From contig JALCBY010000003.1 in NCBI GenBank assembly GCA_028066055.1, positions 125,416-189,415 on the forward strand: 64,000 nucleotides of DNA. Reading direction: 5' to 3'. This DNA comes from Hyphomicrobiaceae bacterium. Its GTDB lineage: Bacteria; Pseudomonadota; Alphaproteobacteria; Rhizobiales; Methyloligellaceae. Both the position numbers and the translations under genes were made by a program. Under the pieces are notes generated by a model. That model saw nothing but the letters and a program-made list of their open reading frames with translations. It did not search any database and was not told where the DNA came from. Positions 54,785-63,875 of this stretch are shown here, piece after piece. Numbering within the stretch: the first letter of the stretch is position 1; every line of letters starts with the position of its first letter.

Positions 54785-57166
54785 ATGCTGCAAAATTTCT
54801 TCCGCCGGGACTGGCTGATCATGGTCGGTCTGATCGTGCTGGGTGTATTGACCGTTACAGCCGGATTCTACTCCGGACATTCTACATTCGAGTATGCCCT
54901 GTCCACGGATGCACGACAGGCTTCAACCCGTTTGGTGAGTCAGGCCGAAACGAGCCTGTTCGGGAAACACGTCGGTGGAGCGAAGCAGGTTGCCGGTGAG
55001 CCGGTCGTCGTCGTTGCGCCCAGGCTTTTCTCACAGCTTCGCGAAGACGCAAGCCGCGATGGGTCGCGAGATCTGGAAATTGCGAAATCGGTCCACGGCA
55101 ATTCGTTCCTCCTGAAGACGCTCGACAAATATCTGTCGGGATGGATGAGCAATCTGACGCAGGTCTTCGATACCGAAAATCACGTCAGCGATATTGTCCG
55201 GTTTGCCGTTATCGATCCCGCGGGAGCGGTTGTTTTGCGGTCGCAGGACTTCAAGCCGGAGGCGCTCACGAGCTTGCTGAACGAGAGCGGCTTCCGTGCA
55301 GAACTCCACACCGCAATGGGCTTGAGGACGACCCGGGTCATCGCCAACGCGTCTGCCGAAGGGACTCAGCACGGCGACTTTCAAAAGATACTGATCGTGC
55401 CGATGGTCCGTGGCGACAAGGTCGAGCGTATATATGTCCTGGACGTCGACCAGTCGTCGGCCGCGGCCATGTCGAAGGTTGCGCTGATCGCTGTCTCCAT
55501 GATGACGAGTCTTCTTATTGTCATCGGCTACATGGTTCCTGCGGTCGTCGCGTTTCGGAAAATCCGGGAACGGCGGCGCGCGGAAGACAAACTCAGATTC
55601 CTGGCAATGCACGATCCGCTGACGGGCCTGTCAAACCGGGTTCAACTGCAGGAGCGGCTCGGTGAGGCGCTAGCGCGCGCCCGGCGTCGCGATTCGTTCC
55701 TGACCATCATGTGCATCGATCTCGATCGTTTCAAGGAGGTGAACGACACGCTTGGTCACCGCGCAGGCGATATCCTGCTCCGGGAGGTTGCCAAGAGGCT
55801 GCGGAGTTGTGTCCGCGAAACCGATACCATCGCGCGCGTGGGTGGAGACGAATTCGTCATCGTCGCGGAAGACCTCGACGAGCCGACCGATGCAATTTAC
55901 CTGGCGCGCCGCATTTGCCAGCTGCTTGCAAGAGCCTTCGAGGTTGAAGGGCATGATCTGGCGATTTCCGGCAGCGTCGGCATCACATTCGCACCTACTG
56001 AAGGAACGGAAGCCGAGACGCTGCTTAACAATGCGGATCTTGCCCTCTACCGCGCAAAGAACGATGGCAGGAATACGTTTCGTTTCTTCGAGCCCGAGAT
56101 GGACAGGGATCTTCAGCGTCGCCGATCGCTCGCTGTCGATCTGCGCCAGGCGTTGCGAAATGACGATCTGAGTGTCCACTATCAGCCGCAATTCGATCTC
56201 AAGACCGGTGAATTGACGGGATACGAGGCTCTTGCCCGCTGGCGCCACAGGGATGAGGGCGAGGTTCCGCCATCCGAGTTTGTCCCGATCGCGGAGGAAA
56301 ACGGTCTGATGGGCATGCTCGGAGAGTGGGTGCTACAGGAAGCCTGCCGATATGCCCGGCGCTGGCCGGCGCATATCAAGCTTTCGGTGAACGTTTCGCC
56401 AACGCAATTCTTGGCCAATAATCTGGCAGCGGTTGTGCGCAACACGCTGGCTGAAACCCAGTTTTCGCCGGAGCGACTGATCCTCGAAATAACCGAAGCT
56501 CTCCTGCTGAAGGATGCCGACGAGACTCTTGCAACCCTTGAAGAACTCGCGGAGACGGGCGTGCGGCTGGCGATTGACGATTTCGCGGTTGGCTATTCGA
56601 GCCTGCGCTTTCTGACGCGGCTTCCCGTCGAGAAGATCAAGATAGACAGATCTTTCATTTGCCGCATGGAACGCGACAGCGACATGAGCGCCATCGTCAA
56701 CACCATTATCGGCATTGGCAAATCGATGAACGTCAAGGTATCCGCGGAGGGTGTCGAGAGTGAGTCCCAGATCCGGATCCTTCGCGATGCGGGCTGCAAC
56801 GAGATTCAGGGATTTGTCTGCGGGCGCCCGACCGCACGCGTGACCGACAGGAATGAAAGTCTGCAGCGTGCACTGAGCCATACGCGTGGCGGTTGGCCGC
56901 GAGACGCTACCGACTGCAATGAGCAGGCGGAGAACGAACCGCGCTCCAGCGTTGAGCTCGAGACGAACGTGCGAAATCCGCTGCCGCCGCTTACATCGAC
57001 CGGCGAACTGTCCGGACTTCTTCCCGATCCGCCCCGCGAAAGGCGCGCCGCCAACGAGGTGCGACGTGGTCCCGGCAATGCTGTCTACAATCTCCATGCC
57101 GATACGGAAACCGCATCGACGGGCAAGCCGGGCGAGGATGTGCGGAAAAGGAAGCTGGCGGGCTAG
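54785..57166 (+). CDS. Membrane GGDEF-EAL bifunctional cyclic-di-GMP protein
   Basis: A 793-residue protein. Transmembrane helices at about 10-32 and 234-256 bracket a periplasmic sensor. The GGDEF site is intact (GGDEF 353-357) with an RxxD inhibitory site (RETD, 344-347). The EAL domain begins GYEALARW (EAL 481-483) and keeps ILEITEALLLKDADE and AIDDFAVGYSSL. Both synthesis and hydrolysis of c-di-GMP are thus possible. The last 100 residues are disordered. ATG at 54785 follows GGAG. Convergent with a hypothetical gene, overlapping by 4 nt. Confidence 0.92.
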   Translation: MLQNFFRRDWLIMVGLIVLGVLTVTAGFYSGHSTFEYALSTDARQASTRLVSQAETSLFGKHVGGAKQVAGEPVVVVAPRLFSQLREDASRDGSRDLEIAKSVHGNSFLLKTLDKYLSGWMSNLTQVFDTENHVSDIVRFAVIDPAGAVVLRSQDFKPEALTSLLNESGFRAELHTAMGLRTTRVIANASAEGTQHGDFQKILIVPMVRGDKVERIYVLDVDQSSAAAMSKVALIAVSMMTSLLIVIGYMVPAVVAFRKIRERRRAEDKLRFLAMHDPLTGLSNRVQLQERLGEALARARRRDSFLTIMCIDLDRFKEVNDTLGHRAGDILLREVAKRLRSCVRETDTIARVGGDEFVIVAEDLDEPTDAIYLARRICQLLARAFEVEGHDLAISGSVGITFAPTEGTEAETLLNNADLALYRAKNDGRNTFRFFEPEMDRDLQRRRSLAVDLRQALRNDDLSVHYQPQFDLKTGELTGYEALARWRHRDEGEVPPSEFVPIAEENGLMGMLGEWVLQEACRYARRWPAHIKLSVNVSPTQFLANNLAAVVRNTLAETQFSPERLILEITEALLLKDADETLATLEELAETGVRLAIDDFAVGYSSLRFLTRLPVEKIKIDRSFICRMERDSDMSAIVNTIIGIGKSMNVKVSAEGVESESQIRILRDAGCNEIQGFVCGRPTARVTDRNESLQRALSHTRGGWPRDATDCNEQAENEPRSSVELETNVRNPLPPLTSTGELSGLLPDPPRERRAANEVRRGPGNAVYNLHADTETASTGKPGEDVRKRKLAG

Positions 57167-57729
57167 TCGGTCAAACGCCGGCCGCCGGGTCCGAAGCGCA
57201 GGGTTTGTGTCTCGCCACATCTGAAGGTGCGGGCATGGGTGTCCGCAGCCTTCTGCGCCAGCTCGTTCGCCTTCGGATTGCGGTTCGCAACAATATGCGC
57301 GACCTGGCATGCCTCGCCGTCCTCGAGTTTTGTGACGACGAGCGTTTGACCCTTTTTTCCGTTTGAGTCCCAGAAGTAGCGGAGAATGGTCGCGAACGGC
57401 GCCCACTCGCCGTCCTTGCGCTCCACCCGCCACTCAAGCGTCTTGTGGATGGTGTTGAACGGAGTCAGCGTCTGGGTTGCGGCGATTTGTTTCTCCGCGT
57501 TCGGACCGAAGGAAACGAAATATCGAAGATCCCCCTCCGCGACGCGAACGCGCATGCCTTTGTGGCCGATGCATTCGAAAACCGCCCAGCCGCCCTCATT
57601 CGGGTTGGAGGCGGTCAGGTTGCATTTGTCGAGATCGAGGGATGTGTAGGCACTTGAGATTTCACCCGCGCTTGCTGGAACGGCGGTGAACCCGACTAAG
57701 CCGACAATGAATAACACTCGATCCCACAT
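57163..57729 (-). CDS. Hypothetical secreted protein
   Basis: A 188-residue protein with a signal peptide (about 1-21, ending VPASAG). The mature part has ECIGHKGMRVRVAEGDLRYFVSFG and a CQVAHIVANRNPKANELAQKAADTHARTFRC segment with conserved-looking cysteines. No known family is certain, though similar proteins occur in Hyphomicrobiales. ATG at 57729 follows CAGGA. Confidence 0.72.
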   Translation of the reverse strand: MWDRVLFIVGLVGFTAVPASAGEISSAYTSLDLDKCNLTASNPNEGGWAVFECIGHKGMRVRVAEGDLRYFVSFGPNAEKQIAATQTLTPFNTIHKTLEWRVERKDGEWAPFATILRYFWDSNGKKGQTLVVTKLEDGEACQVAHIVANRNPKANELAQKAADTHARTFRCGETQTLRFGPGGRRLTD

Positions 57730-57888
57730 GATTTGCTCCTGAAATCTTTCGGCGCGATGAAGTCCGCTCACGGGAACATGACGCCTGCTTCCCTGAATAT
57801 AGGAAGCGTGGATTGCGAATGAAAACGCCGTCGGTTCTGGTCATGTGGCCCTGCCGTTGCTATAGGCAGGCGCAGGAGTGGATTTGCG

Positions 57889-58695
57889 ATGAGCGAGATG
57901 AAGCTGGCAGTCATGGGCGCGGCGGGCCGGATGGGACTTGAACTCATCCGCGCCGTGCACGGCATCGACGGGTGCGTCGTGGCCGGTGGTACGGAAATGA
58001 CCGGTTCGGAAGCCCTGGGCGCAGATCTCGGTGTGCTTGCCGGCATCGGCCCGCTCGGCGTGACCGTTACCGACGATCCGCTGGAGCTCTTCGCGTCAAT
58101 CGACGGTATTCTGGATTTTACGGCGCCCGCCGCATCTGTCGCGTTTGCCGACCTGGCGGCGCAAGCCCGCATCGTCCATGTGATGGGATCGACCGGGTTT
58201 TCCAGCGACGACGAAGCCCGGGTTGAGGCTGCCGCGCGGCACGCGACAATCATCAAGGCCGGGAATATGAGCCTCGGCGTCAATCTTCTGCTCGAACTTA
58301 CCCGCAAGGTCGCGAAGGCACTCGATGAGGATTTCGATATCGAAGTGCTAGAGATGCATCACCGGCACAAGGTGGATGCGCCTTCGGGAACGGCGCTGAT
58401 GCTTGGGCAGGCGGCTGCCGAGGGCCGGGACATCGACTTGGAGAAATATTCGGTGCGAAGCCGCGACGGCCACACCGGCGCGCGCAACCGCGGCGACATC
58501 GGGTTCGCGACATTGCGGGGTGGCAGTGTGGTCGGCGAGCATTCGGTGATTTTTGCGGCCGACGGCGAGCGACTGGAGCTCACCCACAAGGCTGCCGACC
58601 GAGGCATTTTCGCACGTGGCGGCGTCAAGGCGGCGCTCTGGGGACGGGGCAAGCCGCCCGGGGTCTATTCCATGGTCGACGTGCTGGGTCTTTGA
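57889..58695 (+). CDS. dapB: 4-hydroxy-tetrahydrodipicolinate reductase
   Basis: A 268-residue NAD(P)H-dependent enzyme of lysine and diaminopimelate synthesis. N-terminal GAAGRMG is the nucleotide-binding loop; [14 protein letters not shown] is the catalytic motif with the general acid His and Lys. ATG at 57889 with CAGGAG upstream. Stop at 58695 lies 27 bp before gpmA on the same strand. Confidence 0.95.
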   Translation: MSEMKLAVMGAAGRMGLELIRAVHGIDGCVVAGGTEMTGSEALGADLGVLAGIGPLGVTVTDDPLELFASIDGILDFTAPAASVAFADLAAQARIVHVMGSTGFSSDDEARVEAAARHATIIKAGNMSLGVNLLLELTRKVAKALDEDFDIEVLEMHHRHKVDAPSGTALMLGQAAAEGRDIDLEKYSVRSRDGHTGARNRGDIGFATLRGGSVVGEHSVIFAADGERLELTHKAADRGIFARGGVKAALWGRGKPPGVYSMVDVLGL

Positions 58696-58721
58696 GGAAC
58701 GGTTTGGAAGAGAAGAAGAAA

Positions 58722-59354
58722 ATGGACAATGTACTGGTGCTTGTTCGCCACGGGCAGAGCGTATGGAATGCAAAAAACCTGTTTACCGGCTGGAAGGATG
58801 TCGATCTCACCGACGCTGGCATTGAGGAGGCGCGCCGTGCCGGGACGGCACTCAAGGCACAGGGCATCGCGTTCGATATTGCCTATACGAGCGCCCTGAT
58901 CCGTGCACAGCGGACGCTCGATCTCATTCTTGAGGAGTTGGGACAGAGCGGCCTTGAAACGATCAGGGATCAGGCGCTGAACGAACGTGACTATGGCGAT
59001 CTCGTCGGACTGAATAAGGAGGAGATGGCCAGGAAAGTGGGCGCGGAGCAGGTACATATCTGGCGGCGGTCGTTCGATGTGGCGCCGCCGGGTGGCGAGA
59101 GCCTGAAGGACACGGCGGAGCGCACCCTGCCCTACTTCGAAGACAAGATCATGCCCGATGTTCTTGCCGGCAAGAATGTGATTGTCGCAGCCCACGGCAA
59201 TTCGTTGCGCTCCATCGTCATGAAACTCGATAACCTGTCGCAAGACGAAGTGACGCAACTCAACCTTGCGACCGGCGTGCCGATTGTCTACCGGCTCAAC
59301 GCGGACGGTTCGGTTGCAGAGAAAAGCGATCTGGCCGGGCAGGCAGCGGCCTAA
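58722..59354 (+). CDS. gpmA: 2,3-bisphosphoglycerate-dependent phosphoglycerate mutase
   Basis: A 210-residue glycolytic enzyme. Phosphohistidine motif [37 protein letters not shown] and the second histidine in [15 protein letters not shown] are all present. It is the short (about 200-residue) form common in alphaproteobacteria. ATG at 58722 with GAAGAGAAG upstream. In an operon with dapB. Confidence 0.94.
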   Translation: MDNVLVLVRHGQSVWNAKNLFTGWKDVDLTDAGIEEARRAGTALKAQGIAFDIAYTSALIRAQRTLDLILEELGQSGLETIRDQALNERDYGDLVGLNKEEMARKVGAEQVHIWRRSFDVAPPGGESLKDTAERTLPYFEDKIMPDVLAGKNVIVAAHGNSLRSIVMKLDNLSQDEVTQLNLATGVPIVYRLNADGSVAEKSDLAGQAAA

Positions 59355-59383
59355 CCGCGTGATTCCGCCCTAACTCTAATGTT

Positions 59384-59435
59384 TAGAGCAAGATTCAGAC
59401 ATGAGATCGATTCGGCCTCATGTCATCATGTTCTA
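59384..59435. repeat. Palindromic intergenic element between gpmA and the ada-like gene
   Basis: A perfect 8-bp stem GACATGAG/CTCATGTC (59398-59405 and 59417-59424) is nested in an outer imperfect pair, 59384-59394 with 59425-59435 (9 of 11 matching). It resembles the short palindromic repeats dispersed in Hyphomicrobiales genomes and could also end both convergent transcripts. Confidence 0.45.
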
Positions 59436-60365
59436 GGCGTCCTGAGCCAGCCGGCCTGATTCCCATCCGATAATGGCCTGTTTTCGGGTGATGCCCCAGT
59501 GGTATCCGCCAAGGCCACCGTCCTTGCGCAGCACCCGGTGGCACGGAACCACGAATGAAATCGGATTGCGCCCCACTGCCGTACCCACCGCGCGGGCGGC
59601 CCGTGGCGAACAGACATGGGACGCAAGATCGGAATAAGTGATCGCCTGTCCCATCGGCAGCCGAAGCAACGCGTCCCACACGCGGACCTCGAAGTCCGTG
59701 CCGATCAGCACGACCTTCAACGGGTCGGTTTTCCGCCAGAGCTCAGGGGTGAAGATGCGCGTGGCGTAGGGAGCGGTGCGGTCGGGCGCATGTAGGTAAG
59801 TTGCCGCCGGCCAGCGCCGTGCCATGTCTTCAAATACCTGCGGTTGTTCAGTCTCGTCGTCTGCGAAGGCAACACCGGCAACGCCGCGGTCCGTTGCCAT
59901 CACCAGCGCAAGTCCAAACGGTGAGACATGGTAGCCCCACACAATCTCGAGCCCTGACCCGCGTCGTTTGTAGTCTCCGGGCGTCATGGCCTCGTGGTCG
60001 ATGAAAAGATCGTGCAGTCTTCCCGGCCCCGAAAGGCCGACCTCGTAAGCGGTGTCCAGGATCGTTGCCGATCCCTTGAGAAGCGCACGGGCGTGGTCGA
60101 GAGTCAGAGCCTGTACGAATTCCTTCGGACTGATGCCTGCCCAACGCGAAAAGAGGCGATGGAAATGCGCCGGGCTGAGACCGGCGTTGCGGGCGATCTC
60201 ATCCAGGTCCGGCTGATCCCGCCAGGTTTCGGAAATAAAGGCGATCGCCTGCCGAACACGGTCATAGTCCTCGTCCCAATGCGATGTGTCGTCTTGGGTG
60301 GTGACGGTCGGCTCAGGTTGAGTGGTCATGGTCTCTTGTAGTGCGTTCATCATGAAACGAGCCAT
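59433..60365 (-). CDS. AraC-type HTH / methylated-DNA-[protein]-cysteine S-methyltransferase
   Basis: A 310-residue DNA-repair protein. The N-terminal 110 residues are an AraC HTH (DLDEIARNAGLSPAHFHRLFSRWAGISPKEFVQ). Then the alkyltransferase domain with active-site Cys in VVPCHRVLRKDGGLGGYHWG. The zinc-binding N-terminal Ada domain is missing, so it resembles Ada without the phosphotriester sensor. It removes methyl groups from O6-methylguanine irreversibly. Start may be 60365, 60350 or 60329. Confidence 0.88.
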   Translation of the reverse strand: MARFMMNALQETMTTQPEPTVTTQDDTSHWDEDYDRVRQAIAFISETWRDQPDLDEIARNAGLSPAHFHRLFSRWAGISPKEFVQALTLDHARALLKGSATILDTAYEVGLSGPGRLHDLFIDHEAMTPGDYKRRGSGLEIVWGYHVSPFGLALVMATDRGVAGVAFADDETEQPQVFEDMARRWPAATYLHAPDRTAPYATRIFTPELWRKTDPLKVVLIGTDFEVRVWDALLRLPMGQAITYSDLASHVCSPRAARAVGTAVGRNPISFVVPCHRVLRKDGGLGGYHWGITRKQAIIGWESGRLAQDA

Positions 60366-60441
60366 AACCCGCTAAGAATGGCCGCGCGACCCGTTTCTTG
60401 CGCGGGCCGGTCATTCACTGACGGAAGGGCGTCACGCACGT

Positions 60442-60960
60442 CTAGCTCTTGTGTGCGGCCAACGCCTCGCGCAGGGCAACCGCGAATTCGAGACGTTCGT
60501 CCTCTGAGAGAAATGAGCCGACGATGAGACTGCGTCCGTGCGAGGTGAGCCGTAGCACGCTCGCACGTCCGGGATGGGATCGCAGATCGACCCGCGCCCA
60601 ATAGGGGTTGAATGTAAACTGGCGTGTCCGACCGGACGCGAGGACCTTGGTCACGGTCAGGGTGCTGCCTGTGATCGATACGGTCTCGTAGGCCCGGCCC
60701 GCGTGATAGTTGAGCTTGAAAGCAAAATAGATCAGCAACACATCGAGGCCGAAGAAGCCGAGAACCGGCCAGGCCCCCGCCAAGAAGAAGGCGAAACCCG
60801 CCCCGAAGCTGACCACGCTGATGATGCTCATAAGGATCAGAAAGCCGCGCGGGCTCAGGGAGCGGTGCGGTGTCAGAACGGCGGAAAAGTCGTTGCTGAC
60901 CTGATCGCTCTCTTGAGGAACGGGCCCGATCTGGTCCATAGGAGGCGTGTGGGTTTTCAT
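60442..60960 (-). CDS. DUF2244 domain-containing membrane protein
   Basis: A 172-residue protein with two helices (about 45-85) and a C-terminal soluble part (TVTKVLASGRTRQFTFNPYWARVDLRSHPGRASVLRLTSHGRSLIVGSFLSEDERLEFAVALREAL), matching DUF2244, a family often near nth in alphaproteobacteria. Function unknown. Start ATG at 60960 (GTG 60963 just before). Divergent from nth, 38 bp. Confidence 0.85.
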   Translation of the reverse strand: MKTHTPPMDQIGPVPQESDQVSNDFSAVLTPHRSLSPRGFLILMSIISVVSFGAGFAFFLAGAWPVLGFFGLDVLLIYFAFKLNYHAGRAYETVSITGSTLTVTKVLASGRTRQFTFNPYWARVDLRSHPGRASVLRLTSHGRSLIVGSFLSEDERLEFAVALREALAAHKS

Positions 60961-60998
60961 CACGGCGTCTTATTTTCCTTTCAGCGAGCCAACCAGAA

Positions 60999-61703
60999 AT
61001 GGCGAAACATTCCAAGTCAAAATCGACGCGACCGGTAAAAAAGAAGCCGGTAGCGACAAAAAAGCTCGATCGCGAAGCAGCGACGGAGATCTTTCGCCGG
61101 TTGCGGGCGCAGGATCCCGACCCAAAAAGCGAGCTTGAGTATGTCAATTCCTTCACACTGCTGGTTGCGGTCGTATTGTCGGCGCAGGCGACGGACGCTG
61201 GCGTGAACAAGGCGACGAAGGAACTCTTCAGGGTGGCCGATACGCCGGAAAAGATGCTTGCGCTCGGCGAAGAGCGGGTGCGCGACCAGATCAAGACCAT
61301 CGGCCTCTATCGCAACAAGGCAAAAAATGTGATCGGCCTTTGCCGGGGGCTCCTTGAAAACCATGGTGGTGAGGTGCCGCGAAAGCGGGAAGAGTTGGAG
61401 GCGCTGCCAGGGGTCGGACGCAAGACGGCCAATGTGGTGCTTAATGTGGCGTTTGGCGAACCGACGATGGCGGTCGATACCCACATCTTCAGGATATCGA
61501 ACCGTACCGGTCTGGCGCCGGGAAAAACGCCGCTCGAGGTGGAAAAGGGATTGCTCGAGATCGTGCCCGAGGAATTCGGCCAGCACGCCCACCACTGGCT
61601 CATTCTGCATGGCCGCTATGTGTGCAAGGCGCGCCGCCCGGAATGCGAACGTTGCGCTATCTCGGACCTCTGCCTGTATGACGCGAAATCAGTCGCTGCC
61701 TGA
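60999..61703 (+). CDS. nth: Endonuclease III
   Basis: A 234-residue base-excision glycosylase/AP lyase for oxidised pyrimidines. The helix-hairpin-helix LPGVGRKTANVVL holds the catalytic Lys, the Asp is in VDTHIFRISNRTGL, and the C-terminal cluster is CKARRPECERCAISDLC (CX6CX2CX5C). The N-terminus has a Lys-rich stretch (residues 1-25). Stops directly against the DUF1127 gene. Confidence 0.95.
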   Translation: MAKHSKSKSTRPVKKKPVATKKLDREAATEIFRRLRAQDPDPKSELEYVNSFTLLVAVVLSAQATDAGVNKATKELFRVADTPEKMLALGEERVRDQIKTIGLYRNKAKNVIGLCRGLLENHGGEVPRKREELEALPGVGRKTANVVLNVAFGEPTMAVDTHIFRISNRTGLAPGKTPLEVEKGLLEIVPEEFGQHAHHWLILHGRYVCKARRPECERCAISDLCLYDAKSVAA

Positions 61704-61982
61704 CTATCCCCGGCACTCGAGAGGTTGGGTATCGGTCACCTTGAACAGGATTTCGCTGCGCGAAACCCCGATGTCCTTGAGCTGAAAATCACTCAGCGAC
61801 CGCAACTCCTGCACGGCCTTTTTGCGCCAGCGCCGGCATTTGATACGGCGTCTCAGCTCTGCCGGCATCAGTGCGCGCGCAAGACGGCGCGTCAGAACGG
61901 AGAAGGTCCTGGCGCGGATCCTGTGGGCACGAACGATATGGGGTCGCAGGTGAGGATTGGCGTTGATGTACAGGTCCAGCAT
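61704..61982 (-). CDS. DUF1127 domain-containing protein
   Basis: A 92-residue basic protein ending in the DUF1127 signature (RRWRKKAVQELRSLSDFQLKDIGVSRSEI). Such Arg-rich proteins in alphaproteobacteria are linked to RNA-related regulation and phosphate metabolism. ATG at 61982 with GGAG 8 nt upstream. Adjacent convergent nth. Confidence 0.82.
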   Translation of the reverse strand: MLDLYINANPHLRPHIVRAHRIRARTFSVLTRRLARALMPAELRRRIKCRRWRKKAVQELRSLSDFQLKDIGVSRSEILFKVTDTQPLECRG

Positions 61983-62072
61983 GGTCCATTCTCCATATAA
62001 ATCAGAAATACTGATGTTGGAGATCGTAATATCTGTTGGAATAAAAGCATTTACAAACGATGATTTTTGATC

Positions 62073-62099
62073 CAATAGATAAGAAAAATTTATCTATTG
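62073..62099 (+). promoter_or_regulatory. 10-bp inverted repeat at the start of the LysR gene
   Basis: Perfect arms CAATAGATAA (62073-62082) and TTATCTATTG (62090-62099), 7-bp loop, ending 2 nt before the ATG. Possible autoregulatory site or mRNA hairpin that covers the ribosome site. Confidence 0.45.
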
Positions 62100-62101
62100 A
62101 T

Positions 62102-63028
62102 ATGACTCGACGCCTTCCGCCATTGAATGCCTTGCGCGCCTTTGAAGCCTCCGGCCGGCATCTGAGCTTTGCCAAGGCGGCTGAGGAGCTCGGCGTTACG
62201 CCGCCGGCAATCAGCCATCAGGTGCGCCAACTCGAAGATATTCTGGGCGTTCCCCTGTTTCGGCGAATGACCCGTCAGGTCGCTTTGACGGATGCAGGGC
62301 GCGCCGCGCTGGAACCCATGTGCGAAGGATTCGACCGTCTCGCCGAGGCCGTCGCCCTTGTCAGGGACCGAGACGACACCGGCGTGCTCACACTGAGTGT
62401 GGCGCCGTCCTTCGCCGCCCTGTGGCTGGTGCCGCGGGTGGAGCAATTCAGTGCGGCACATCCGGAAATCGACCTGCGCATCTCGGCGAATTTGACCTTG
62501 TCGAATTTTACCGATGACGGGGTCGACGTGGCCATCCGCTATGGACGCGGCAACTATCCGGGTCTCAGTGTCGTGCAGCTTTCACAGGAGAGTATTGCTC
62601 CCATGTGCAGTCCGGATCTGCTTGAGGGCCTGCACCCGCTCAATGGTCCGGAAGACCTTGCGCACCACACGCTGTTGCACGACGATTCGACAGTTCCGCT
62701 CGGACCATCACCATATTGGCGCATGTGGCTGCGCCTGGCCGGTCGTGCAGATATCGACGCGAGCCGGGGTCCGCGCTTTTCCTTTGCCGACCACGCGCTG
62801 CAGGCAGCCGTTCAGGGTCAGGGCGTCGTGCTCGGACGCCTGTCGCTTGCCGGCGACGAACTTGCTGCCGGCCGCCTGGTTCGGCCCTTCGGCGACGCGT
62901 TACCGACGGAGTTCGGCTACTATCTCGTGCATCCCGATACAAAGCCGCTTCCGCCCAAGGTCGCGGCTTTTCGCGAATGGGTGCTGACAGAGATCGGGCT
63001 CATCATGGCCGATCAAGACTCCGGCTAG
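62102..63028 (+). CDS. LysR family regulator, GcvA-like
   Basis: A 308-residue regulator. The HTH (LPPLNALRAFEASGRHLSFAKAAEELGVTPPAISHQVRQLEDILGVPLFRR) matches the GcvA subgroup, and the effector domain follows (LTLSVAPSFAALWLVPRVEQFSAAHPEIDLRISA). A glycine-cleavage role is only by analogy; no gcv genes are here. ATG at 62102 lacks a clear Shine-Dalgarno and follows a strong inverted repeat. Overlaps the convergent membrane gene by 4 nt. Confidence 0.88.
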   Translation: MTRRLPPLNALRAFEASGRHLSFAKAAEELGVTPPAISHQVRQLEDILGVPLFRRMTRQVALTDAGRAALEPMCEGFDRLAEAVALVRDRDDTGVLTLSVAPSFAALWLVPRVEQFSAAHPEIDLRISANLTLSNFTDDGVDVAIRYGRGNYPGLSVVQLSQESIAPMCSPDLLEGLHPLNGPEDLAHHTLLHDDSTVPLGPSPYWRMWLRLAGRADIDASRGPRFSFADHALQAAVQGQGVVLGRLSLAGDELAAGRLVRPFGDALPTEFGYYLVHPDTKPLPPKVAAFREWVLTEIGLIMADQDSG

Positions 63029-63705
63029 GTCCCGACCTTCGATCTCCCGGTATAGGGACGCACCGACTTGACCGAGTGCACCATGAAGGCGGTTGCGAAG
63101 AGTGGGGTGAGCAGGTTGAGCAACGGCACCGAGATCATACCGGCGATGATCAGTCCCGACAGAAAGACGCGCAGCCGATTGTCCTGCCGCAGTGTCTGGG
63201 CCTCTTCCAGCGGCATATAGCGCAATGCGGCAAGCTCGAAATATTCCCGGCCGAGCAAGTAGCCGTTGGCAACGAAGAAGGCGACGATGTTGACTCCGGG
63301 GACCAGCAGCAAAAACAGCACCAGAATATTGACGCCGATGACCAGCAGTCCGAATTTGACTGCGACTTTCAGCCCCTCGACTGTGCTCAGGGCGCGCCCC
63401 TCGGGATCGTTCGGATAGTCTCTACGTTCGATCTCCTGTGCGATGTCATCGAGATGAAGACTGGCAATCAGTCCGGTAATCGGTCCGATGAGAAAGATGG
63501 AGCCGACGACGAGGCCGAGGCCGCCGAGAATCTGGATGGTCCACTCCATCCATCCCGGAAGGGCGGCAAACATTCCGAACAGGGTGGTCAGCGCCACGAT
63601 AGCGACGATGAGCAGACCGATTGTCAGGCCAAGCGATTTGAACAGGATCGACCGAAAGGCTGGCGAGAAGAGCTGAATGAAGGCTTTGGTTGCTGCGAAA
63701 AACAT
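63025..63705 (-). CDS. EI24/CysZ-like membrane protein
   Basis: A 226-residue integral membrane protein, four main helices, matching the EI24 domain: AFIQLFSPAFRSILFKSLGLT near the start, then IFLIGPITGLIASLHLDDIAQEIERRDYP, and LLLVPGVNIVAFFVANGYLLGREYFELAALRYMP. CysZ relatives take up sulfate for cysteine synthesis, but the function of this group is not fixed. Start ATG at 63705. Confidence 0.82.
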   Translation of the reverse strand: MFFAATKAFIQLFSPAFRSILFKSLGLTIGLLIVAIVALTTLFGMFAALPGWMEWTIQILGGLGLVVGSIFLIGPITGLIASLHLDDIAQEIERRDYPNDPEGRALSTVEGLKVAVKFGLLVIGVNILVLFLLLVPGVNIVAFFVANGYLLGREYFELAALRYMPLEEAQTLRQDNRLRVFLSGLIIAGMISVPLLNLLTPLFATAFMVHSVKSVRPYTGRSKVGT

Positions 63706-63875
63706 CTCAGAGGGACGGTATCCTGATCCGCGCCTGCTCCACATGAAAGAATGCGCTATGCGCAATATGGGGTCGGTCGTCTCCGATACCAGCGCAGGAG
63801 AGCACTTGCGTATGCAACCGCTCTGCCTATAGTGCGCGTGGCCCGATGCAGGCAAGCGGGGACCGGGGAACATTC

